Source: an uncultured bacterium (lineage in GTDB: Bacteria; Actinomycetota; Coriobacteriia; Coriobacteriales; Coriobacteriaceae). From it: 19,316 nt of DNA. Of the stretch, positions 13,420 through 19,316 are shown piece by piece; the first letter of the stretch is position 1, and every line of letters begins with the position of its first letter. The stretch covers positions 1 through 19,316 of the forward strand of contig CAJMRP010000028.1 in the NCBI GenBank assembly GCA_905215765.1. The letters run 5' to 3'. The position numbers and the translations under genes are program-made. The notes under the pieces are model-generated. The model ran no database searches. It was given only the letters and a program-made list of their open reading frames with translations, and had not been told where the DNA came from.

Positions 13420-14781
13420 ATGCTGCGCAGGAAAATAGCGGCAGAGCTGGAGCGTTGGCTGAAGTCTTCCGAGCAAAAGGCCTTGTTCATTACGGGTTCT
13501 CGCCAGATCGGCAAAAGCTATTCGATTCGCGCATTTGGCAAAGCCAACCATGCAACCTACATCGAGCTTAACCTCATGGAAAATCGCCAGGCAAAAGATG
13601 CTCTTCTCGAGGCGCGGGATGCCGATGATTTCATCAGCAGGGTGACGCTTCTTTCGGGAAAGTCGATTGCGCCAGGCAAAACGCTTGTGTTTATCGATGA
13701 GGTCCAAGAAGCTCCCGACATCATGACGATGGCAAAGTTCCTTGTTGAGGACGGGAGGTGCCGCTGGGTGTTTTCGGGGTCAATGCTTGGGACCCAGTTC
13801 AAGGGCGTCAGGTCCTATCCCGTGGGGTATGTCCACGAGCTTAGGATGTTCCCGCTCGATTTTGAGGAGTTTTGCTGGGCAACCGGAGTGAGCGAGGGGG
13901 CTCGCCAAACGATACGTGACGCGTGTATCAGCGAGAGGCCCATTCCTGATTACATTCATGACGCGATGATGGCAAACTTCAGGACCTATACCGTTGTCGG
14001 CGGAATGCCGGAGGTCGTGCAGCGTTTCCTTGACACGCAGGGCGACCTTGCCTCTGTTCGTCAGCTACAGTCCGAGCTCAACGAACAGTACCGACGGGAT
14101 ATTTCCAAGTATGCAAGCGGGCGTGCCCTTCAGGTGCAGGGCATCTACGATCAGCTCCCCATTATGCTTGAGGGCGAACACAAGCGTTTCGTGCTCAATT
14201 CCATTGACCCCAAGGCGCATTATGAGAAGTACCAGCGAGATTTTGTCTGGCTTGTCGATGCCGGCGTTGCTCTCAAAGCCGATATCGTAACCGAGCCAAA
14301 GTCGCCCCTGCTCAAGACGGCACGGCCATCGCAGTTCAAGCTATACCAATCGGATACGGGCATGTTGATGGCGCGCTACCCCGTTGGAGTCGCCCAAGCG
14401 GCGTATCTTGATAGCAAGGAGCCCAATCTGGGCGGCATTTACGAAAACGTGGTGGCCCAGCAGCTGGCTGCCCAAAATCGCCAGCTTTACTACTATCAGA
14501 CAAAAAAGCGCGGTGAAGTGGACTTTGTGGTCGACGGACCGGATGGGACGGCTGTTCCGATCGAGGTTAAATCGGGCTCCTATTACCACGCGCACGCTGC
14601 GCTCGGTCATGTGCTTGATACGGCTGAATATGGCGTAAGGCTCGGGATTGTTTTCTCGAGAGGCAACGTTGAGCGCAACGGAGCGGTTCTCTATTTGCCG
14701 CTATATGCGACCTGGGCCCTTTCGGATGTTTTGGGCGACTCCTGCGCCGAGGGGATAAAGCTGGAGGTCAAGCCGGTCTAG
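13420..14781 (+). CDS. ATP-binding protein, AAA_14 plus DUF4143
   Basis: 453 residues. An N-terminal AAA-type ATPase domain has Walker A GSRQIGKS (26-33), Walker B LVFIDE (89-94) and a sensor-like VFSGSMLG (117-124). A middle helical region follows, then the DUF4143 domain, which contains GGIYENVVAQQL (337-348) and a PD-(D/E)xK nuclease-like set: GEVDFVV (364-370) and IEVKSG (380-385). This family is common, often horizontally mobile and in multiple copies per gut genome; its biological role is not established. GAGGAGG lies just before the ATG. The gene is single, with a palindromic repeat starting 13 bp after its stop. Codon use looks somewhat less GC-rich than the neighbours, compatible with transfer. 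Confidence 0.93.
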   Translation: MLRRKIAAELERWLKSSEQKALFITGSRQIGKSYSIRAFGKANHATYIELNLMENRQAKDALLEARDADDFISRVTLLSGKSIAPGKTLVFIDEVQEAPDIMTMAKFLVEDGRCRWVFSGSMLGTQFKGVRSYPVGYVHELRMFPLDFEEFCWATGVSEGARQTIRDACISERPIPDYIHDAMMANFRTYTVVGGMPEVVQRFLDTQGDLASVRQLQSELNEQYRRDISKYASGRALQVQGIYDQLPIMLEGEHKRFVLNSIDPKAHYEKYQRDFVWLVDAGVALKADIVTEPKSPLLKTARPSQFKLYQSDTGMLMARYPVGVAQAAYLDSKEPNLGGIYENVVAQQLAAQNRQLYYYQTKKRGEVDFVVDGPDGTAVPIEVKSGSYYHAHAALGHVLDTAEYGVRLGIVFSRGNVERNGAVLYLPLYATWALSDVLGDSCAEGIKLEVKPV

Positions 14782-14793
14782 GGCCAGTCCCGG

Positions 14794-14824
14794 ATGTGAC
14801 AAAGGGACAGTCCCTTTGTCACAT
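14794..14824. repeat. Palindromic extragenic repeat, copy 2 of 3
   Basis: atgtgacaaaggga (14794-14807), loop cag, and the exact reverse complement (14811-14824). It lies 13 bases past the AAA/DUF4143 stop, in the same orientation (loop cag on the plus strand) as copy 1. Confidence 0.9.
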
Positions 14825-14828
14825 TCAT

Positions 14829-14926
14829 GAGTGTGGATTTTCTCCCACCGAGATAACGAGCGTGGATTTTCTCCCGTTTAGAGCGCACTCGAACGCTCAA
14901 AGTGGGAGAAAATCCACGCTCGTTTT
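14829..14926 (+). terminator. Long inverted repeat with two alternative left arms, between convergent genes
   Basis: A perfect 21-bp stem (14855-14875 with 14904-14924) encloses a 28-nt loop holding an inner gagcg/cgctc stem, and TTTT follows (14923-14926). A second left arm (14829-14848) matches the same right arm (14902-14921) at 19 of 20 positions. The core gtggattttctccc thus occurs twice forward and once reversed. Position between convergent genes suggests termination of the AAA/DUF4143 transcript; two competing arms are unusual. Confidence 0.55.
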
Positions 14927-14967
14927 ATGCCGATGGCGTGGCCCGTGTGCCCGCGCCGCCCGAGCGC

Positions 14968-15414
14968 CTACAGCTGCTCGAGCATGGCGGTGCAACCGGC
15001 GAGTACATCGCGGTAGGTGGCGTCGAAATTGCCGGTGTACCAGGGGTCGGCCACGTCGCCGGGGCGATCGGTCCAATCGAGCAGGCGCGAGATCTTGCCA
15101 TCGGGGTCCTTCCCAAAAATTCGGTACAGGGCGCGGGCGTTCTCGTCGTCCATATAGACAATGTGGTCCCAGTCGCCATACTCCGCGCGACGCACCTGAC
15201 GTGCGCGATGTGCGACGACGGGAATCCCGACCTCGCGTAGCTTGGCAACGGTACCGTGGTGTGGTGGGTTGCCGATCTCCTCGGTCGAGGTCGCAGCGGA
15301 GTCAATGACAAACTCGCCCGCGCGCCCGGCGCGCCGCACCAGCTCGGTAAACACCGACTCAGCCATCGTCGAGCGGCAGATGTTGCCGTGGCAGATAAAC
15401 AGTACACGTTGCAT
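14968..15414 (-). CDS. Low-molecular-weight protein tyrosine phosphatase
   Basis: 148 residues from the ATG at 15412-15414; AAAGGA (complement of 15423-15428) lies eight bases upstream, so I prefer this to the in-frame ATG 15 codons earlier at 15459. The phosphate-binding loop C-H-G-N-I-C-R-S sits at residues 8-15 with nucleophile Cys8 and Arg14, and the general acid is in DPW (Asp123). Full length and complete, so activity on phosphotyrosine or arginine-type phosphates is expected in the cytoplasm. It follows an MFS transporter by 45 bp and may share its transcript; no functional link between the two is obvious. Confidence 0.94.
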   Translation of the reverse strand: MQRVLFICHGNICRSTMAESVFTELVRRAGRAGEFVIDSAATSTEEIGNPPHHGTVAKLREVGIPVVAHRARQVRRAEYGDWDHIVYMDDENARALYRIFGKDPDGKISRLLDWTDRPGDVADPWYTGNFDATYRDVLAGCTAMLEQL

Positions 15415-15459
15415 ATGCGGTTTCCTTTCGATCGCCATCATCGAGCTCGAGTATCGCAT

Positions 15460-16701
15460 CTACGCCTGCGCCAGCGCCCTCTTGCGTTCCCAGCGAGCCA
15501 ACTTAATCGTCACCAGCGTAAGCACCCAGGCCACAAGCGAGAACGCGGCACCCACTGCGCCTACATATGCAATGCCAGCTCCGCTTACCACGGCACCGCC
15601 CACCGCGGTGCCAAACGAAATGCCGACATTAAACGCCATGGGTTCTACCGAGCTCGCGAGCACCATCGATTTGGGATGGCGGCTGCGAGCCACGTCCATA
15701 AAGTGCGTGATGCACGACACCGAGAACAGGTACATGAGCATCGCCAGGCTAAAGACAAAGACAAGTGCGAGCGGCATGGCAGCGCCCACGGCAAACAACC
15801 CAAACAATGCCGCTGCCTGCAGCACAAACGTAACCAGCAGTGCCTTCATGCCAAAGCGCGCGTCAATCCATCCGCCCAGGATGTTCGAAACCAGGCAGAA
15901 CACGCCGTAGGCCATGAGCGTGGTGCTGGCTTCGACCGTGCCCATACCCAACACCTGCTCCAGATAGGGCGTCACGTAGCCGTAGAACACATAGACCGAC
16001 CCCACGCCAAACAAGAAGATGAGCATACCGGTGATGATGCTCGGCTCGCGTAGCAGCCCCGCCTGCTCGCGAAAGGTGGCGGGCTCGTCGGTTTGCCCAG
16101 CGCGCGGCATAAACATCACGAGCGCTCCGCAGATCAGAACGGCAAAGGTCAGCGTGCCGTACATGGCCACGTGCCAGTCGAGCGTGTCGGCCACAAACTT
16201 GCCGATCGAAGTGACAAAGACCATTGCCACGGAAAACGCACCATATACCACCGAGATGGCAAGCGAAGTTTGCTGCGGAGACAGAAGCTCGGGGATGTAC
16301 GTCACGCCCACGGCGAGCAGTGCGCCCGAGACGGAGCCCAGGATGATGCGCGAGATGAACAGCACCTGGAAGTTGGGCGCCAACGCCATGACCAGGTTGC
16401 CGAGCACAAAGACGATGCTGTAGCACACGAGCAGCTGGTAGCGGCGAAAACGCCCCGTGCTGAGCGCGAGCACCGGCGTCGAGATAGCGTAGATCAGTGC
16501 GAACACGCTAATAAGTTGGCCTGCGGTGGCAAGCGATACGCCGAGTTCCGTCGCCAAGTCACTTTCGATGCCGATGACCACGAACTCGGAGCAGCCGAGC
16601 GAAAAGCCTAACAACACGAGCAGCGCCAGGCAGAGCTTGGTGCGCGCGGGGGAGAGCGCGGCGGCGGTTGACTTACTTTTTTGCGTGGTTGCGGCGGTCA
16701 A
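15460..16701 (-). CDS. MFS transporter, DHA1-like (AraJ/YdhP type)
   Basis: About 413 residues with 12 predicted membrane helices. GFSLGCSEFVVIGIESDLA in helix 1 and TGRFRRYQLL after helix 2 (motif A region) fit the DHA1 drug or sugar efflux group of AraJ/YdhP-like proteins; the substrate is unknown. The start is uncertain. The open frame extends to 16812, but that part runs through a palindromic repeat. A GGAG (complement of 16710-16713) lies eight bases before a TTG at 16699-16701, which I choose; a GTG at 16708-16710 overlaps that same GGAG. The phosphatase gene begins 45 bp downstream of its stop. Confidence 0.88.
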   Translation of the reverse strand: MTAATTQKSKSTAAALSPARTKLCLALLVLLGFSLGCSEFVVIGIESDLATELGVSLATAGQLISVFALIYAISTPVLALSTGRFRRYQLLVCYSIVFVLGNLVMALAPNFQVLFISRIILGSVSGALLAVGVTYIPELLSPQQTSLAISVVYGAFSVAMVFVTSIGKFVADTLDWHVAMYGTLTFAVLICGALVMFMPRAGQTDEPATFREQAGLLREPSIITGMLIFLFGVGSVYVFYGYVTPYLEQVLGMGTVEASTTLMAYGVFCLVSNILGGWIDARFGMKALLVTFVLQAAALFGLFAVGAAMPLALVFVFSLAMLMYLFSVSCITHFMDVARSRHPKSMVLASSVEPMAFNVGISFGTAVGGAVVSGAGIAYVGAVGAAFSLVAWVLTLVTIKLARWERKRALAQA

Positions 16702-16757
16702 GGTTGTCACTCCAATGTCGCATGAATAAGCGGGATTCAATCCCTGCAACTCTAACA

Positions 16758-16792
16758 GAATGTGACGAAGGGGCAGTCCCTTTGTCACATTC
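16758..16792. repeat. Palindromic extragenic repeat, copy 3 of 3 (slightly diverged)
   Basis: gaatgtgacgaagggg (16758-16773), loop cag, then tccctttgtcacattc (16777-16792). The left arm differs from copies 1 and 2 at two bases, both of which would leave G-U pairs in RNA. Same orientation as the others. Confidence 0.88.
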
Positions 16793-16810
16793 GCGGCGTG
16801 GCTGCCGCCC

Positions 16811-16875
16811 AAACCGTCACAACATTCGATGAAAATCTCGAAAACGAGGAAAAACGTCGAATGTTGTGACGGTTT
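16811..16875. repeat. Perfect 19-bp inverted repeat with inner hairpin, divergent intergenic region
   Basis: 16811-16829 and 16857-16875 are exact reverse complements (aaaccgtcacaacattcga and its partner) around 27 nt that contain a further ctcg/cgag stem with loop aaaa. It lies between the leftward MFS gene and the rightward membrane protein gene, 18 bp from palindrome copy 3. ggttttcgtg follows on the plus strand, so terminator activity would be weak. Confidence 0.8.
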
Positions 16876-16961
16876 TCGTGTCCGGCGCGGGCGAGCTTCG
16901 GTGCCGTCTGGGGGTATAAGGCTAGCAAGTGTTTATTTGCGAGGCCTAAGGGGCGCCCCGT

Positions 16962-17831
16962 ATGGATATCGATAACTTTGAATGGTGGTATAGCGAGGGC
17001 GAGGCTCCGGACGAGGAGTGGGACGAGCCCACGCCGCGTGACGTGTCGATCGACGAGGACGGGATCGGCAACGACGTCGCCGCCGACTCGGACGCTGCCT
17101 CCGACCCCGTCGAGCCCCTGACCTTCGAACAAGCCTGGGCCCAGGCCGAGGCAGACGAGGCCAAGGCCGACGCTACGGCCACGCTCGGCGAGCCAGCCGA
17201 CATGTCGATCTCGCCGGCAAAGACCCCGCAGCCGCGCCACACTATCGATCCCGACAGCACGGCATCCTTCAGCATTCTCGACGTGCCCTCGCAGGGTGCC
17301 CAGGCGCCCGCGCCCACACGCCGCCCCAATCTGTCTCGCGAGGAAGATGCAGGACGTCGCTCGCCGCTCGGCACCATCCTTATCGCCTTTATGGCCGGCG
17401 TTATCGCATGCTCGGTAATTGGAAACGTCTGGAGCCATGTCGAGCAGCAGCGAAAAGACGCCGCCAAGGTCGAGATGTCTGTCGAGCAATCGCTCGGCCG
17501 CACGCGCTCGGTACATGTGTCGGTCGAGGTCAAGGACGGCGCGACGTGGGACACCGCGCGCGGCGACAGCCAAATGCTCATTCACATCGTGGGGCGCACG
17601 CTCAAAGGGCAGACGATTGACGAGTATCAATACGTCAATTCCGCTGGTGACGGCATCGAACTTAAGCCCGGCGACTACGAGCTCACCGTCGATGAACCGC
17701 CCGTCGCCACCGACGGCACGCGCTTCCGCGCCTCAAAGCGCATGGTCCCCGTGAGCTTTAACTCACAGGCGCCCGACACGGTCGACACCACACCGCAGGG
17801 CGGGTTCGACCTTTACGTGGATACCCAGTAG
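16962..17831 (+). CDS. Single-pass membrane protein of unknown function
   Basis: 289 residues; I do not recognise a family. The N-terminal ~130 residues are very acidic and Ala/Asp/Pro-rich with few hydrophobics (FEWWYSEGEAPDEEWDE near the start), so probably disordered. One transmembrane helix lies at about 136-156 (LGTILIAFMAGVIACSVIGNV), preceded by Arg residues (132-133), predicting an N-in, C-out topology. The C-terminal ~130 residues look beta-rich, with GIELKPGDYELTVDEPP resembling carboxypeptidase-regulatory or prealbumin-like surface domains. AAGGGGC (16948-16954) precedes the ATG. It stands alone, 113 bp before the aldose epimerase gene. Confidence 0.82.
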   Translation: MDIDNFEWWYSEGEAPDEEWDEPTPRDVSIDEDGIGNDVAADSDAASDPVEPLTFEQAWAQAEADEAKADATATLGEPADMSISPAKTPQPRHTIDPDSTASFSILDVPSQGAQAPAPTRRPNLSREEDAGRRSPLGTILIAFMAGVIACSVIGNVWSHVEQQRKDAAKVEMSVEQSLGRTRSVHVSVEVKDGATWDTARGDSQMLIHIVGRTLKGQTIDEYQYVNSAGDGIELKPGDYELTVDEPPVATDGTRFRASKRMVPVSFNSQAPDTVDTTPQGGFDLYVDTQ

Positions 17832-17901
17832 GAGCTCGCCGCTCATTCCGCTATGGCTACTCAATAATCGCCTGCCGCCCCGTCCCGCCGCCAAGAGTGG
17901 G

Positions 17902-17924
17902 ACAATAGCCCTCGACACTATTGT
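17902..17924 (+). promoter_or_regulatory. Inverted repeat just before the aldose epimerase gene
   Basis: acaatag (17902-17908) and ctattgt (17918-17924) form a perfect 7-bp inverted repeat with a 9-bp spacer, ending nine bases before the GGAGG ribosome binding site (17933-17937). It could be an operator or a leader hairpin; no regulator gene is adjacent. Confidence 0.45.
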
Positions 17925-17944
17925 TTACTTTTGGAGGAAGTAGC

Positions 17945-18838
17945 ATGTCTACCGTCACTACCATCAAGCGCGGCGGTCTCACCGCGGCCATCGATTCCAT
18001 GGGCGCCCAGCTCACGAGCCTTGCCCTCAACGGCAACGAGTATCTGTGGCAGGGCGACCCCGCCTTTTGGGGCAAGCATGCGCCCATCCTGTTCCCCATT
18101 GTGGGCTCGCTGCGCAACAACACGGCGACGTCTGCGGCTGGCACCTGCGAGATGCCGCGCCACGGCCTCGCGCGCATCGTCGAGCACAAGCTGGTCGAGG
18201 TTTCGGAGGACGGCTCCTCGGTAACGTACGAGATCACCGACACGCCCGAGTCGCTCAAGGCCTTTCCGTTCCACTTTAAGCTCAACATGACCTATGCCCT
18301 GACTGGTGACGCCACACTTACCCAGACCTTTGCCGTCACCAATACCGGCGACGTGGACCTGCCGTTCTCGGTGGGCGACCACCCCGCATTTAACGTACCT
18401 GCTCCCGGTGCCGAGGACGAGGCATTCGAGGATTACGAGCTGGCGTTTACCGAGGCTTGGACTAATGAGGCTCCCATCATCACGCCCGACGGTCTTATGA
18501 CGTTCGAGGGTAGTTACAAGGCTCCCGATAACTCGGACGTGCTGCCCATCACGCACCGCAGCTTCGATAACGACGCCATCATGTTCACCGATACCCCGGG
18601 CTCCACGCTCACACTGCGCGGCCGCAAGTCGGGCCACGGCGTCAAGATCGACTTTGAGGGCTTTAAGTACATCGGCGTGTGGTCTGCCGCCAACGACGCC
18701 CCGTTTGTGGCGCTCGAGCCCTGGACCGGTCATACCACCACGGACACCGAGGACGACGTCTTTGAGCACAAGGTCAACACCATCACCTTGGCTCCCGGCG
18801 AGACGGACAAGCGCAGCTTTAGCGTTACCTTGCTCTAG
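17945..18838 (+). CDS. Aldose 1-epimerase family protein (LacX-like)
   Basis: 297 residues from the ATG at 17945, chosen because GGAGG (17933-17937) lies seven bases upstream; the in-frame TTG at 17921 has no such signal. Galactose mutarotase-fold landmarks are present: MPRHGLAR with His73, the catalytic His in VGDHPAFN (His146) and the catalytic Glu in ALEPWTG (Glu258). Such proteins interconvert alpha and beta anomers of aldoses or sugar phosphates in the cytoplasm; the LacX-like subgroup has a poorly defined substrate. It is a single gene closed by a strong terminator. Confidence 0.93.
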   Translation: MSTVTTIKRGGLTAAIDSMGAQLTSLALNGNEYLWQGDPAFWGKHAPILFPIVGSLRNNTATSAAGTCEMPRHGLARIVEHKLVEVSEDGSSVTYEITDTPESLKAFPFHFKLNMTYALTGDATLTQTFAVTNTGDVDLPFSVGDHPAFNVPAPGAEDEAFEDYELAFTEAWTNEAPIITPDGLMTFEGSYKAPDNSDVLPITHRSFDNDAIMFTDTPGSTLTLRGRKSGHGVKIDFEGFKYIGVWSAANDAPFVALEPWTGHTTTDTEDDVFEHKVNTITLAPGETDKRSFSVTLL

Positions 18839-18893
18839 AGGTTCCGCCGCTCGGTCGATGCTGCGCGCCGTCCAGAGCGATAATTTGTCATTC

Positions 18894-18935
18894 AAAAGGC
18901 AAGGCATGACCAGAAGGTTTATGCCTTGCCTTTTT
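18894..18935 (+). terminator. Intrinsic terminator of the aldose epimerase gene
   Basis: A 14-bp stem, aaaaggcaaggcat (18894-18907) with atgccttgcctttt (18921-18934), ends in TTTTT. The apical part (ggcat, gacc, agaa, ggtt, bulge, atgcc) resembles the hairpin of elements S1 and S2. Confidence 0.9.
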
Positions 18936-18981
18936 CATGCCTAGTCGTTGGGTGTTCCTATAGTTTTGTCAACCGTCGGGG
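18936..18981 (-). mobile_element. Probable non-coding end of the IS110 element (boundary approximate)
   Basis: Only 46 bases separate the epimerase terminator from the transposase stop, so one end of the insertion sequence must lie here, probably near ctagtcgttgggtgttccta. IS110 ends are short and lack long inverted repeats, so the exact boundary cannot be set from one copy. Confidence 0.5.
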
Positions 18982-19316
18982 CTACTCCCGGTAGGGCACC
19001 CGGTCGCGCATCACGGCGTATATCGCCCTGAGCCGCTTCCTCGCGACGGCCTTGAGCGCCCGCCCGTGCCCCATGCCCCGCGCCCTGCAGGCCCGGTAGT
19101 ACTCGCCGTAGCGCCCCGAGGACCTCACCAGGCTGTTGCACGAGAAGATCAGCAGGGACTTGAGCCTCGCGTCGCCGCGCCTGGACGCCCTGACCGACCT
19201 CACCGACGTGCCGGAGCTCCTCACCCTCGGGGCTATGCCGCAGTACGAGGCCAGGTGGTCGTGGTCCGGGAACCTCCCGATGTCGACCGACACCGCGAGC
19301 TGCGCCGCGGTCCTCG
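18982..19316 (-). CDS. IS110-family transposase, C-terminal part (truncated by window edge)
   Basis: 111 codons up to the right edge, still open there. The sequence TAAQLAVSVDIGRFPDHDHLASYCGIAP, RSSGTSVRSV, ASRRGDARLKSLLIFSCNSLVRS and HGRALKAVARKRLRAIYAVMRDRVPY matches the C-terminal Transposase_20 domain of IS110/IS116/IS902 enzymes, which holds the Ser of the RuvC-Tnp composite active site. The RuvC-like N-terminal domain lies outside the window. IS110 elements move without typical terminal inverted repeats and encode a bridge RNA in a non-coding end. The reading frame is intact in the visible part. A second open frame over 18941-19141 is a shadow. Confidence 0.92.
   Translation of the reverse strand, partial: RTAAQLAVSVDIGRFPDHDHLASYCGIAPRVRSSGTSVRSVRASRRGDARLKSLLIFSCNSLVRSSGRYGEYYRACRARGMGHGRALKAVARKRLRAIYAVMRDRVPYRE

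Noticed and set aside
16702..16812. N-terminal extension of the DHA1-type MFS transporter to 16812
   Set aside because: The added residues are encoded by palindromic repeat copy 3 and flanking non-coding DNA; a GGAG-preceded TTG at 16701 fits the family better.
17918..18907. 329-codon minus-strand open frame opposite the aldose epimerase gene
   Set aside because: Antisense shadow that also runs through the terminator hairpin.

Overview
The window is high-GC, gene-dense bacterial DNA. Gene content, GTG/TTG starts, strong AAGGAG-type ribosome binding sites and a repeated palindrome reading tgtgacaaagggacagtcccttt suggest a gut Coriobacteriia genome, most likely Collinsella. The genus is inferred from recall of similar sequences; nothing here proves it.

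Layout, left to right. (1) 1-662, minus: the N-terminal 220 codons of a Tex-type S1 RNA-binding protein, running off the left edge. (2) 663-1073: no gene, but an inverted-repeat element (E1) and a terminator. (3) 1074-4386, minus: a three-gene catabolic-looking unit (SDR dehydrogenase, OFA-type MFS transporter, Gfo/Idh/MocA dehydrogenase), divergent from a LysR regulator (4628-5506, plus). (4) 5550-6641, minus: a membrane-anchored GGDEF protein. (5) 6642-7172: no gene; six alternating copies of a ~16-20 bp motif about 30 bp apart, a strong terminator, and a structured element (S1). (6) 7173-11398, minus: a marR-ABC-ABC operon with 8-nt overlaps, encoding a heterodimeric ABC exporter with one degenerate ATP site; a near-consensus promoter and an inverted repeat precede marR. 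(7) 11399-12090: no gene; several structured elements, including second copies of S1 (called S2) and E1 (called E2). (8) 12091-13237, plus: pyridoxamine/pyridoxal kinase overlapping a small Cys-rich TIGR04076-like protein. (9) 13420-14781, plus: AAA ATPase/DUF4143 protein preceded by three direct repeats exactly 33 bp apart. (10) 14968-16701, minus: DHA1-type MFS transporter followed by a low-molecular-weight phosphotyrosine phosphatase. (11) 16962-17831, plus: single-pass membrane protein of unknown function. (12) 17945-18838, plus: aldose 1-epimerase-family protein with a terminator. (13) 18982-19316, minus: C-terminal part of an IS110-family transposase running off the right edge.

The protein genes are mostly recognisable accessory metabolism, transport and regulation. 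The least explained content is between them. At least three families of structured extragenic repeats occur, and two (E1/E2 and S1/S2) keep a conserved core or hairpin while their paired arms differ in sequence. That pattern suggests selection on structure (RNA or single-stranded DNA) or non-autonomous mobile elements. No tRNA, rRNA or CRISPR array was seen.
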